64,000 nucleotides of DNA, from assembly GCA_024500155.1 (NCBI GenBank), contig CM044866.1, positions 37,253,501 through 37,317,500 of the forward strand, read 5' to 3'. Within the stretch, counting starts at the first letter, position 1. Each line of letters begins with the position of its first letter. The notes beneath the pieces were generated by a model. The model had not been told where the DNA came from, made no database searches, and worked only from the letters and a program-made list of their open reading frames with translations. The position numbers and the translations under genes were made by a program. Source of the stretch: Chenopodium formosanum (taxonomy: Eukaryota; Streptophyta; Magnoliopsida; Caryophyllales; Amaranthaceae). This document shows positions 11,660 through 23,683 of the stretch, one piece after another.

Positions 11660-12597
11660 GGAAATTTTGTCAACAACTACCATTAAATGACCACTTTTAA
11701 TAATAGCTACCTATTAATTTTATTTTATTTTTTTGAACAAACTATCATAAAAATACAAAAAGCTTGAGTAACACAATCACTTTTGATTTTCTAATAAAAG
11801 TCTCTGGTTAAGAAGACCTAATTTATAAAATTTCTATCATAAAAACCCATTTGAACTAACAAAATTGTCTTTACATTAACCCTAAATTATTCGGTAGCTA
11901 GTTGTAGACACCCAAATGTGTCTCCATAAAAACCAAACCCAGTGATGAATATCTTTCACGTCATTTGATTATCGAACGAGGTGAAAGTGTGAAAAGTCTA
12001 GTGATGAGGATGTTTTTATTAAAATATCTCTGTTTCTGTTTTTGAAAACATTTCTTTTTATACTCTATTTATGAAAATAGCCAATCCGATTTAGTTTGAT
12101 CCATGATAAGCGTCCAATAATAGTGTAGTTGGATTGGGCTCGAAAAGAGCTTTCCAACGATATATTATAAGCTCAATTCCGATGAATAATGAGGAAGTTA
12201 TGGTCTAAATACTAAAATAGGCCCGAAATGAATTTTATATGCGGCCCAATAATTTGGAGGAGGGCCTATTAATTATTATTCCTAGAGTTATTAGGATTGA
12301 TTTTAATCTTCTAGAATATTTAGAAGGTTCTTTTAAGTTCTAATGGAATTAGCTAGGATTGATAATTATATTTTTAAAGAGTTTTATTTGGAATAAAATA
12401 AGTGTTTTATGATAAACCTGATGTTAATTTGATAAACACGAAATTTGCTGCTTAATCATATTAAGAAAAGGATTCCGTACAAAGCGCGTTTTATCTTTTA
12501 ATTAGCGCCATACGACAAAGTCTGTCACCTGGCGACAGACTCCAGTTTTATTCCGTATAGAACTTGAAGTATTTTCTATCGTTTTCGGACTATTTTT

Positions 12598-12609
12598 CTA
12601 TAAATAGGG
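12598..12609 (+). promoter_or_regulatory. TATA box of the outer solo LTR
   Basis: CTATAAATAGGG followed by a CT/CAA-rich leader (12620-12740), typical of an LTR transcript start. Confidence 0.6.
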
Positions 12610-13380
12610 ATCGTATCTCCCCGTTTTCAATCATCAACAATCAATCACAATCATCTATTCTTTTCTCTCTCTAAAAGCTAGAAGATTTCTCTTCTTTTTC
12701 TAAGCCTTTCCCTCTCACAAAATTCCACATTCACAAGTTCTAGATACACCTAGCCAAGTTCGAAGTTGCCTTGGCCCTAGACGTGAAAGGTTGATAATTT
12801 CTGAGGGTTTGGTCCCTAATCTCTATTTCAATTATTTGATTTAATTGTTTATTATTTTCCTTGAAGTTACTAACGTGTGTATTTTGTTATTAGAAAGAGA
12901 TAGAAGGCATCCAAGTAAGTAATTTAATTGTTATTCTTTTGATATAGAAAGCATGCTTAGATTATTTTGATTCCTAGTATCATGTTAGGATGTCTTTATG
13001 ATTCCTAGTATTATGTTTAGGGTAATAACTAACATTTCTAATATCATGTATGTCTCTACGATGCTTTCTATTCTTTCTTTATATCATGTTAGTATCATGC
13101 TGTAGACACCAAATTTTGATCCCCTATTTTCCATATTTTTTTTTTACTTTCAATTCACTAATAAATTTTGTGTAATTTCATAATTATAATAATAAGATCT
13201 GATTTTGCTAACGACAACCGCAATAATTAGACATAAGAGACAAATTCAAGTAGTGTTTATTTATAATTTTGGAGTATACAAAACTCTTACAATTTGTACT
13301 CCTAATTTACGAACAAAATACGAGATTAATTCGAAGCATTACTCGAACCTTGTACACTCCGTGCCGGGAACTTCAAGTCG

Positions 13381-13521
13381 TCATTTATTCATGATTATAA
13401 AAATCATTAACGCCATTAATAGCACCACTAACGCCATGATCAAAGCTAAATATAAATTTAGCACTCGAAAATGCTCGTCGAACGGAGATGGAGCTTGACG
13501 ATTTTGGTTGCCGGGAGCCAT
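13381..13521 (-). CDS. Small single-pass membrane peptide, 46 aa
   Basis: ATG at 13521, stop at 13381. A 20-residue polar N-terminus (MAPGNQNRQAPSPFDEHFRV) precedes a continuous hydrophobic segment of about 20 residues made of Leu, Met, Val, Ile and Ala, then NK and the stop. This reads as a tail-anchored or single-pass peptide. A TATA-like TTATAAAAGGG lies about 75 bp upstream on the same strand. It is inside the 4.7-kb solo LTR, so it may be element-borne or a chance frame. No family recognised. Confidence 0.35.
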   Translation of the reverse strand: MAPGNQNRQAPSPFDEHFRVLNLYLALIMALVVLLMALMIFIIMNK

Positions 13522-13590
13522 GGAAACCGAAGAGGAAAAGGCAAGGGGTGTGTTTTTTGAGTAAAGGGTGATTTCGGATAAGGGAAATCT

Positions 13591-13602
13591 CCCTTTTATA
13601 AG
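13591..13602 (-). promoter_or_regulatory. TATA-like box upstream of the 46-aa frame
   Basis: CCCTTATAAAAGGG read on the minus strand, about 75 bp before the ATG at 13521. If the nested LTR is actually oriented on the minus strand, this could be its own promoter. Confidence 0.35.
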
Positions 13603-16600
13603 GGATAAATCTTATCCGTATTTTTGTCATATCCCAATTGTATAATCGTTTAGTCTAATAATAGTAGTAAGTGTATCTTTTAAAAATAACATAAAATAAA
13701 AACAATGTTGTTACCAGTGACATATGTAATAATCATGTCGTTTGACATATCCTGGTCAATAGTATCAAATTTTGACCCTTTAATCTGTACATTTTTAAAA
13801 CCGTGACCATTTCTAAAGTATCACTTTCTAACCCCTAATAAATTTTTAGTACTACTGATTCCTTTTTATCCTATTGTTATTATAATTATTCTACTATTTT
13901 TATATTATAAGAGGGTTCATCATATGTTATGTAAATAATTGTTACATTGTTGTTGGATTTTGTTTGACGATATGCCTAACCCATTAATATATTCATGGCT
14001 TTTGTTCCTTTATAATTTTATTATTTTCTTTAAAATAAAAAAAAGGGAAAAAATACAAATCATAAAAAACAAAATAGCACATATTGATAGGTACAAAATC
14101 ATGCAAAGCATGCATGAAAATATAAATGCATATCAATTACCAAAGTCACGGCTCCCTTTTTTTTATTTTTTTTTTATTTTTTTTTGTTCAACTTATTTAA
14201 TTTTAACTTGTTTTAATCCTACCATTTTACTTTGCTAATAACTTACTACTACTTCATATTTCATCTTCTTCCTTCCTTTCAACTTCCCACCAAAACACCA
14301 TTACCACAATGCCTTCATGACTCACCCTTTTTTTTTCTCTCTGATTTATACACTCAGAAACAACAAATGTAAGGTATGCATGTTATTTTCTTCCCGATTA
14401 ATGCAATGACGACAATATTTAACAGTGAAAGAGTGGTTATGAGTAAAGATACCTCTGCTATTACCATTTATTTAATATGTCAAATCCATGCAAAAGAAGA
14501 AAATGGTAAGTCATGGTTGTAATTTAGCAACGAGAATCAGAAAATGGTGTGATATGACAATACGTTGTATCACTGAGCTGTGTTTCTTCCCAAACGGTAA
14601 GGTGATATGACCATCCACAATCAATGGCAAACAACTTTTTTTCTTCTTATTTTTTGATAAGTAGGTGGTGTAATAGTCGTATTTTGCTATGGTGAGTTTA
14701 ATATACGAAGAGTAAGTACACTCTTCAAAAGAAAGTAGTTCTAATTAACCATTGTATTTAAATTATATTAGTACTTTTAATTATTTTTAGTCATTAATAA
14801 CATTGTCTTTTGTTCAGTCAATAGTAATTAAGTTTTACATAAAGTAGTAGGCTATTCTATTTGTCCTCTACCTCATTAAGACATTTTTTGGTTATAATTT
14901 CTACCTAACTCTTGTATTTGTACGTATTTATTTCGTATACAGTATATTCTTTGTATTTTGTATTTTAGCTCCCATTTGCTCCCATATTTATACCACCCCA
15001 CTCTTCACGAAAGGGGGAGGAAAAAAAATATCGAAGAGAATAGGAAAAAAAAACCATAAAAGAAGTATAAATTATTTCAGCATTATTATTAGACTTAAAA
15101 AAAAAAAGCAATCAAAATTTTTATCTTCCGTAAAAAAAAAAATAAAAAAAAATATTGTAGAAAGACTTGGCCTAATTTTAATTCGATCATTTTGACACTA
15201 TCACGCTACTCTTACTAACTCCTCAAGATAGCTACTCAAAGTCAAAGGTAATATTTTCTTTCTTTTTATTTGTGATTTCATATTATTTTTTACATACATT
15301 TACTAACTTTTCTACTTTTGTGTGTTCCATAACCTCCTAGGGCACTATACGTGCCGGTTTCCTAATTTGGAAACCAAGTAGAATTTGACCGACCGCGAGC
15401 GAGTTTGAGAGTGAGTATACATGGTTTGTTTGATTTTTCTTTTCTTGTATGTATCATCATTATGTAGAGTATGAAATGGAAGCAATGATAATTGTACAAA
15501 ATATATAAGGAAGCTCCAAAGAATGAATGATGGAATTCTAGCAAGATAACATTTTCGACCACTTTATTTTATTATGTAAAAAAATCTTTTTTTATTATAA
15601 AATTAAGAAATAAAATTTTAACAGTAATCTTATGCATTTAGGAGTGTATGAGACTTGGAATTTTATAAAAATAAATTTTAACCAATCCACAAAAAATCAG
15701 ACATGAAGACATAGTAAGACCACAAATTTTTTACTACAGGTCTGTCTATTTGCCAATTTTCGACCAATATCCTTTTTAATAATAAAATTTGAATTCACTA
15801 TCTAAAAAGAAGATTCCTGAAGCTTTGTAAATTGGGGTCACACGTTCCCAATAGGATAAATACTCTATTTTTTATGATTTTTACAAAACAAGGTAACAAA
15901 ATGATAAACTGATTTGAGGCTGTCTTCCCCAACCAAGCATTCTCTTTTTATTTGGCATATCAAATGACTTCTAAAAAGGTAGAATTTTCTACAAAGCATT
16001 TATATGCTTGTCCTTAACATACCATTAAAAGGATCATGCCAATTTCGAAGTACTTTGACCATTATCACCCAATTCCCCATGAACGTCTCAAACTGGAGTG
16101 TTTTTAAAGAAAATTCATTATTTTTCAATTCAACCGTTGGATGAATTCCAATTTTTGATATGTTATAGAAGACTGATAGAACTTTCCAGGGATCTATCAT
16201 ATGCTCAAATCCGACAGTTAAAACTTGAGTTATGGTGTCCGAAATATTTAGGAAATTTTCTAAACCCTTAAGTTCCTTTTTTTTTTAAAAAGAAAGAATG
16301 AACTTTATTATATAATTTGTGTCACCATATTATATGCACCTCTGGTATTTTTTTTTTCTTTAAAAGATTTAAATTTAAGTCATTTGAGGAAGCTATAAAT
16401 TACTCATGCATCAAGTTGATATTAATCCAAAAAAGAGACACATATGTATCACTTTAAGACTAACACTCTTTTTTCTTAAAAAAAAAAAAAGGTCTTCTTC
16501 CTCCTATGGCTATATGAAAGGAGCGGTATAAATAATTCATTTATTTCGGAATAGAATGTCTTACTTTTTTTTTATATATAAATCTTGTTTAAGTTTTAAT

Positions 16601-18653
16601 TCCATCACCGTTCGGAGGAGCAAAATTTCCTTATGCATTTCTTAATAAAGAGACAACTAATTTTTAATTAAGTGAAATATGGCTTTGCATGCTTGTATCA
16701 TTTTATTAATAAAATAAACCTTTCGAGTTGTGGTTTATGGCCTATATTTAAATAATAGGGTAAAATTGGATATTCAATCATGATAGGTTATGAGATGATC
16801 TTTTGCCACAGAGAACTATACTTTTAAAGTTTTATTATCTCTGATAGATCGTTTACGTAATCTGACATGATCAAGGTTTTCAATTCACTACCTATCATTT
16901 AGATTTAAGCCATATGGAATGTCCATTTTGCATAAGTCAATTTCCTACAATCCAAATACATTTCCTTTGTATTCTTCTCGATTCATACCAAGTAAAATAC
17001 CCCTTTTTATCAGACTCCAATAAAGCCCATACAATCTCTTTTCAGAAGTTGGTCAACCGTAAGTAAAGCCGTTGATTGAAACGCATTTTCCAAATAAAAA
17101 AACATTCTCCTCAAAGAAACTCCTATGGTGTCGCTAATTCTAGTGACTTCCTCAACCTTGACAAATTGACCTCCATCTTGAAAGCAAGATTGCTCAGTCT
17201 CATTCAAATAACCCCATACGGATCGACCACCCTTCCCAAAAAAAAATATAAACCTTCTTGAAACCTCGTATGGAATCTTTGACCATGTACAAATGGACGT
17301 TCGTAAGAACTACGTAGGGTTTTGATCCGGGAGTGGATTCAAATCCCACAATGAATGGTACGTAGGGCAACTTTAATGCTCAAACCCACCATATATCGTA
17401 AGGTTTAATTCACTTTTATTTTACATTTGAGTGTGATTGACAATGTGGAAATTTTCGTGTTTTTATGCATTAGTTTAAGGAAAAGTATGTGAATAACCAT
17501 AACCAATTAGCAACGTACTAGTAAGAGCCTGTTCATTAGAACAGAGGAAGAGACGAGTTCCAAACGTTCGATCTTCCTAACTTATACCCCGTACCTAGAT
17601 CTCTAATTTTCCTAAGACCATACTTATATAGTGCCTCACCTAATGGAGTCAATGTCGTTTTCTATTTGAAAACGATCATAAACAAAAAGACCGTCTCTAT
17701 TCGGGCAAAAATAGAGTGGCGACTCTAATTTCTTTTTTTAGTCAAATTATCGACTTACGTGGGATTTTGACTTCTGATTCTAATTAGTCAAAAATGGGGT
17801 ACCACACATGCTAGGGATAAAGCTTTGATCTTTATTGTTTAGTGACATGCTAGGATTTGTTATTAATCTTGTTAGTATCATGCCTAGGATTTTGCTATTA
17901 TTATCATGCTTTGATGAGAATATTATGATGATGATTGTTATTATGTTGCTTGATATATATTGTTGTTATTGCTTGATCACGCCCTCTCTTGCAGGTTTAA
18001 AGGAAATTTGTACTTGTAATCACGCTTAATAAGATAATTAATAATCTTGTTTAGGCTAATATGATTATAATTCAAGTGATCGCCAATAATAGTTTTGTTT
18101 GTGCATTAATATTCAACCAACATCGATTAAACAGGTTTAGGGTTAACCTATTGATTGTATGTTAGTCAGAAAGCGCACATGAATATGAGAATAATAAAGT
18201 AGAGGCCTATTATTAGGGCAGGTTCAATCTCTTTTAGGTTGGATTTTTACCTTCATCCCCAAATATCCAGTCATGGTTCCAGACCTATGGAGTTAGCGAT
18301 CTCATGAATCGTGAAGGGGTGTAATCTTCACCCTTTGAACGGTTTACAAGTTCCTAAAACTTGTTGGCGACTCTTTTACTCTAGCTTCTCTCTTTTTGGA
18401 CGCCACCATGATTAAGTGTATGATCATAGTGGGGCTCAAGTGTGGGATGCTTGAAATATTCCCTACACTAGTACAATTCAATTACACCAAATCCCCCAAT
18501 TTCTTAGATCCCTAAATTAATATTTTTTGGCATAAACCCTAATTTCAATATTCAATTGAAAATTAAATCATCTACAATGCAAAATTAAAGATAATTTACC
18601 TATAATTATGTTCAGACATTGAATTCTATTGTTGTCTCTACCACAATTAATTA

Positions 18654-18970
18654 TCTATACTATATTCTAAAGTAATCACCAGCGTTATTCCTAAAATACA
18701 CGTGTCGCACACATAACAAATATTTTCCCTCCAAAAACATTTTTTTTCTTCTTATTTTAATCTTAAACAATAACATAATAAGAATAAAATGTCTAACAAA
18801 AAGTTTTTAAGGTAGACATTTAATAAATTCAAATTTTAGAAAAAAAAATGTTATATAAGTCATTTCATTTAAACTAATTTCATTTTAATTGACTTTTATT
18901 ATTTACAAGTCTTATTATTATGAATCCGTGCATAATTATGAATTCGTGCATTGCACGGGGCAAAAACTAG
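18654..18970 (+). mobile_element. Non-autonomous Helitron, 317 bp, both ends visible
   Basis: The 5' end is TCTATACTATATTCTAAAG, preceded by A. The 3' end has a hairpin CGTGC-ATT-GCACG, then GGGCAAAAACTAG, followed by T. Insertion between A and T, a TC start, and a hairpin with a CTRR end are the Helitron hallmarks. No coding capacity. Confidence 0.85.
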
Positions 18971-20181
18971 TCAAATAATAACTACTAAATAAAGCTAAAC
19001 TTTTAGTCAGGTCACGAGAAAACGACACTTAGCGTTTTAACTTTTCGCCAAGTGTCGCAACATGTAGACAACAATTAATACTATTTTGACATGTAGGATT
19101 AAATTGGATAGATTTTATAAGATAAAAAAGTTAGTTTAGAGTTCTATTTTCGATAAAATTCCTACATTTCATATGTATAAATTAAATAATAAATATCTTA
19201 TAAATTCTTTAATTTCTCACTATGTCGCACACGATAAATAAGCTTATGTGACATATTGATATGTATAATAGTCAATGAAATACTTCCTCCGTTTTCTTTT
19301 ACTTGCAACACACCTTTTAAGCACGCAGTTTTAGGAGATGATTAGTGAGGGTAAACGAGCGATTTTATCAATATATTTTTTACACGAAAATTAGAATAGG
19401 GTTAAGTATCATTTGTAAAAATTATAATGAAAAATTTTTCCGTTTACATTACATAAACCCGACCTCAAAACACGTGCCACAAGGCTGTGTTGCTAGTAAA
19501 AGAAAACGGAGGAAGTATAATTTTAGACAAAATAAAATCAAAATAAGAAAAAGGTAGGCTAAGCTAAAGATGACTGCTTTTGTTTAAAAAAAAAAAAGTT
19601 TTTAGGCAAACGAAAGATTTGTGAAGAATATTGGAATACTTGGCTACGAAAGATTTTAGGCAAAAAGGAGATTTCATACTAAGAGGGTACGGTGGATATA
19701 ATTTGTGAGTTAAGAGAAGCTACAAACGTTGCAATGATATTAATAGTATAAAGTTCACAATCGATTGTTATATTGTACTTCATAATTTTTTTTAAAGAAG
19801 TTGCGGTTATTATTAAATTAAAAGAAATATCATCAAATAACATTAAAATAGGTGCAGCTTCAAATTGATTTTATTTAGTTGCTCTGGTCATGCTACTTGC
19901 GTCACTTTCAAGAGCTACTAGATAACCCAAATTCTTTATCAAAACCACTCACAACTTTACGATGAGCGGTAGTACGTACTATTATTTATCTTACAAGTAT
20001 GATTGTGTAGTGATTATTATTCCATTAGTTAAAAATTTGAATAACATTGTACGTCAAAATATCCTAAATCAAATACATAACACTGTTTGTATTAAAGGTA
20101 TGTTTTAAAATTTTGCATATAGAATTAAGTTATCCTAAAATTCAATAGACTATCCAGGTAATGCCCGGGGCACAAAACTAG
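18971..20181 (+). mobile_element. Second Helitron abutting the first
   Basis: The 3' end is a GCCCGGGGC hairpin followed by ACAAAACTAG ending at 20181, then T. The 5' end is proposed as TCAAATAATAACTACTAAAT directly after the first Helitron. The internal block AAAGCTAAACTTTTAGTCAG (18992 onward) and the 3' end also occur in the minus-strand copy at 37583-38608. A Stowaway is nested in it. The exact 5' end is inference. Confidence 0.6.
19283..19515. mobile_element. Stowaway MITE in the second Helitron
   Basis: CTTCCTCCGTTTTCTTTTAC at the left is matched inverted at the right, with TA at both flanks (19281-19282, 19516-19517). 233 bp. Confidence 0.85.
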
Positions 20182-20446
20182 TAATTGTATAAAGTAATTC
20201 TCATCAACCGGAGATTATTGCCGAAAAACTAAAAGTAATGCATCCCTTAAACTTTTGGTGTTTGTGGTATATTTTTTTAAATGTAATATATAATTGTTCT
20301 CAAAAGCGTTCATTTAAATGGTAGTTATTGTTGACAAAATTTCCTAATTTAAAGAAAAATTATAATAGAAAGCTAGAACATATAAATTTCAAATTGAAAA
20401 CAATAATTTATGTTGTGTCAAAATATTTAAATTTAATAAATAAAAA

Positions 20447-21715
20447 ATGGAAAAATTGATTTTAATAATCCCAACTTTCGCTCATTCTCTTTTAGTAGTC
20501 CCAACTTTTGATTATTATTAAATAATTCCAACTTTATGAGGTATTTGCTTTTATTGGTCCCAATCGGTTATCAACCTTATATAACAGGTAACATAGGACA
20601 CATGGCAATATATAATTGGCTGAAAAATAAAAAAAAATAAAAAAGAATGCGACAACCCCCGTTCCATGTTTCCACCACCTCCGGCAACCACCTCCCCAAG
20701 CCCCATCTCCTGGAAACCGCCCCCACTTTCCATCCCACCCCTCGAAAACGAGCTCCGTCTCTACCCCCAACCCTAGAAATCACCCTCACCGGCCACCATG
20801 ACCCATGAAATCACCCTCACCCCAACCCAGAAAAACCTGACCACCACTAAAACTACCCCCTGCCCCTCCCCCAGCTCCTTCCCTAGCTCCGAAACCCACC
20901 CTTCCCCTTTCTCTCTCTTTCTCATGGATTCCATCAAACATTGTTCCGTCATCATTATCGGTGCGGGAGATCTCTTATAAAATTGCCATTATCCTTTTTC
21001 AAAAAAAAAAAATAAACTCTTAAAATATCTCCATTAAAGTTCAGGAATTCCTTAGTTTTTCCTAACACTATGTTTGGATAACAATAGTGAAGGGAAAGGG
21101 AGGGGAAGGAAAAAGAGGGAAGGGAAAGGGAGGTAGGGGAAGGGAGAAGGAGACCTTCCATTTTCCTTCCAAATCTCTCCAACAATGGAGGGATTTGATT
21201 TATTAAAAGTGGAAGGAAAATGGATCCCTCCAATTTCCTCCTCTTCCCTCCTTATATTAGATATCCAAAGAAGGGAGGATGCATCCCTCCATTTCTCTTC
21301 TCTTCCTTTCCTTCCATTTCTCTCTACCCAAACATAGCGTAAGTATATCGTCGCTGCCGATAATGGCGTAGAAGTTGGCGTTATTCTTAAAGCTTCTGAT
21401 ATAATAGGAGGGGACTACTTTTTCCGTTTTTGGGTGGGACAGCTACTAGAGCTAGGTGGCTGGTTTTTTTTCTTTAATTTTATTTATTTATTTATTTTTT
21501 TTAATAAATTTGTTAAAGTATTTGACCATTCACATATTAACACGTGTCTATTAAATCCAAAAAAAAAAATTACCTATTTAAGAGGTTATCGATAACTTGG
21601 GACCAATGAAAGTGTATACCCCAAAAGTTCAGATTATTCAATAATAATCCAAAATTGGGATTATTAAAAGTGAATGAGCAAAAGTTGGGATTATTAAAAT
21701 CAATTTTTTCATAAA
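20447..21715. mobile_element. Foldback element with about 100-bp inverted ends
   Basis: The left arm GGAAAAATTGATTTTAATAA, CCCAACTTT and GGTCCCAA blocks is repeated inverted at 21580-21715 (GGGACCAATGAAAG, AAAGTTGGGATTATTAAAA). The inside is GC-rich (CCACCACC, CCCCACC) and opens overlapping frames that look like translated low complexity, not genes. A Tourist element is nested in it. A paralogous element lies at 60950-61760. Confidence 0.75.
21066..21339. mobile_element. Tourist-like (PIF/Harbinger) MITE, 274 bp
   Basis: It starts CACTATGTTTGG and ends CCAAACATAGCG, flanked by TAA on both sides (21063-21065, 21340-21342), the 3-bp TSD of PIF/Harbinger elements. The body is rich in GGGAAGGGA and its complement, so the two halves pair. 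Confidence 0.85.
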
Positions 21716-22260
21716 AAATTAATTTCAATAAAATTTAGTTGAACAAAAATCTTGTGACAAAAGCATGGCCAATATTATCAATCTCAACCGGACAATTCTC
21801 TTAACCATAAGGAAAATTCTAATAGACTTCTTCGATCTACATACATTCCTACGACTACGGACTACCTATCCCAAATTTCTGTATCAATTTCAAGAATATA
21901 TTTTCTAATCGAACAATTGTAGTTGGGCACAAGAAAGTTGAAAGCTCTTCTAAATTTTAAAAAGGCGTAATCAATTAATATAACCATATGTCGTTCTCTA
22001 ATCTTAGTCAAGTCTAAGAGTAATCAAGATTTTCGTAGGTGATGAATATACTATATAAAATTACAACTCAAACTTATGACTTAAAGGGATGAGCTTTCTA
22101 TGAGGAGAAGTAAGGATGTTCTTTGTTTCATAAAAAAAAAGTAAGGATGTTTTTAACATGTTTATGTGTACACATTCAGTGTGTCACGATACATCAGATA
22201 CTTCATTCGTTCTTTTTTAATCACAATATATTTTATGTTAATTTAATTATATTTTTTACT
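21716..22260. repeat. Segment paralogous to 61900-62420
   Basis: About 500 bp shared in order with the DNA right of the 60950-61760 foldback element: CATGGCC, CATTCCTACGACTA, AAGCTCTTCTAAA, TCGTTCTCTAA, CTTAGTCAAGTCT and TCAGTGTGTCA all recur. No gene is visible. Confidence 0.75.
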
Positions 22261-22619
22261 ATTTATAAATTATTGGTATAAATTGTTAGATTACTCTCAT
22301 ATCAATCCATATTTCTAACATAAAATATATTTTTAACTTGTTTTTAATATACACGATCACAGATCTTAAAGATTAAAGTGTTATATTGTATATATTAAAA
22401 AAATTTAATTAAAAAATGATTTAGAGGTATAGATGACAACTAACCACCACTTTAACATTGTGTATACACTAGTACAAATAATCGTACCAATTTTGATTTT
22501 TTTTTTAAATTTACAAAAAATAAATGTAATTTCTTCAAATCTAATATCATATCATATACATAAAATAATTTACAATATTATTGAAAAAAATTATCTTTTT
22601 ATTGACAAAAGAATTTTCA

Positions 22620-22885
22620 GTGGGTTTTTGGTGCCCTTAGCGCGCCACATGGTGCGGCAAGGTGCCACATCAGCAATCCTTCAAGTAACCCCACTTAAGT
22701 AATCCCTCAAGTAACCCCTCAGTAACTCCTCAAGTAACCCCTCTAGTAACCCCTCTAGTAACCCCAATTAAGTAACCCCTCTAGTAACCCCTTAAGTAAC
22801 TCCTCTAGTAACCCTTTTAGTAACCTCCCTAGTAACCCCTGACCGAGTGAGTAACCCCCAACCAAATAACCCCTACTGATCGAGT
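22620..22885. repeat. Minisatellite of AGTAACCCCTC units
   Basis: About a dozen imperfect 10-16 bp units of (A)AGTAACCCC with variable spacers, after a CCACATGGTGCGGC block. The same motif, complemented, fills the 7561-7748 element, so this is probably a larger relative. It is not the plant telomere repeat. Confidence 0.65.
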
Positions 22886-23683
22886 AACCCATTTTTATAA
22901 ATTAATTTTAACTCTACTATTTGAACATCATATAAAGTTTAATTTCCTTTAAAAAAAATAAATTTTAAGTTAAAAAAATAGAAGAATTGAGGAGAAGGAG
23001 AAGAAAAAATAAAGTTTTAGTTCGCTCCTCCATATTGGCAAGAAGAGAAACAATGTTAACCCCCCATAGCTGATCCCCCACCCAACCTAAAAAAGTTTGC
23101 ATCGAATGTTAGTTATGGTACTTGTATTTCTAGTGTAACGTCTTTGAGTCAGTGTCATAAACTTGCATCTCAGTATTGTAACTTGTAAGTTTGCTAGCGT
23201 CGTATCCATACCCACGAACTGAAAATATACTACCTCCGTTTCAAGTTTTTTGCAACTTTTGCCAAAAACATCCGCTACACATTTATTGCAACTTTCCTAT
23301 TTTTGCCATTTTTAGAAAGATTTTTTTAAATGAAATTACATAAATACCCTTAGTTAGAATTTAATAACCCCAATTAGATTTTAAACCGTAAACTTATGAA
23401 ATTACTAATCTAACATTATTTATCTAACAATTCCCACCAAATTTAATTCTTTATTCCAATTCCCAACTAACTCATTAATTCATGCTGCCTTCAATTGATA
23501 TTTCCAGAAAATAAACCCTAACTCTACTTGTTCTTCATCTTCCTTGTTTCTCTCTCTTCAAAAACGAGCAGATCTTCATCTATTATCTCACTCACTCCCC
23601 CTCTCTCTCTCTCTATCTCCTTGTTCATTCGCTTGTCTGGTACACAAAAATTGACTAGATCTGCGTTTTTTGAGTCCCATAAA

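Larger units (their letters stand above)
13101..17806. mobile_element. Solo LTR, 4.7 kb, nested in the outer LTR
   Basis: Ends TGTAGACACCAAATTTTG and GGGGTACCACA, flanked by a perfect CATGC duplication (13096-13100 and 17807-17811). The ends do not repeat each other, so this is one very long LTR rather than a complete element. Ogre/Tat-type elements are known for multi-kilobase LTRs. Inside are sequences typical of those LTRs (ACTACGTAGGG at about 17309, TGGCGACTCT at 17716). A minus-strand frame at 17010-17207 (65 aa) is not recognised and carries no domain I can name. Region 13640-17000 is otherwise AT-rich without genes. Confidence 0.8.
11903..18467 (+). mobile_element. Solo LTR of a Gypsy element (outer), split by a nested LTR
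   Basis: It starts TGTAGACACCC and ends ATTCCCTACA, flanked by a perfect CTAGT duplication (11898-11902 and 18468-18472). Removing the inner insertion (13101-17811) leaves a continuous LTR of about 1.85 kb with a TATA box at 12598. TTGGCGACTC occurs near its right end (18363), a motif common around the primer-binding region of Tat/Ogre-type elements. No gag or pol is present, so it is a solo LTR left by recombination. Confidence 0.8.
11660..20344. mobile_element. Old Mutator-type element expanded by later insertions
   Basis: The left end GGAAATTTTGTCAACAACTA (11660) is mirrored by TTGTTGACAAAATTTCC ending at 20344. Similarity extends about 100 bp inward with drift. The flanks TCATTTAAA (11651-11659) and TAATTTAAA (20345-20353) match at 8 of 9 bases. 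The ends are the same family as the 9462-10187 element. Without its inserted LTRs, Helitrons and Stowaway only about 0.6 kb of its own DNA remains, with no transposase. Confidence 0.55.

Noticed and set aside
17010..17207. 65-codon minus-strand frame in the nested LTR
   Set aside because: Looks protein-like in parts, but no motif, start context or homologue is recognised; left inside the LTR entry.
20534..20980. Several overlapping Gly/Trp- or Pro-rich frames
   Set aside because: They lie in the C-rich interior of a foldback element, and all three frames are open because of composition.
22680..22885. CCCCT-containing repeats as interstitial telomere sequence
   Set aside because: The unit is AGTAACCCC with variable spacers, not the plant CCCTAAA repeat.
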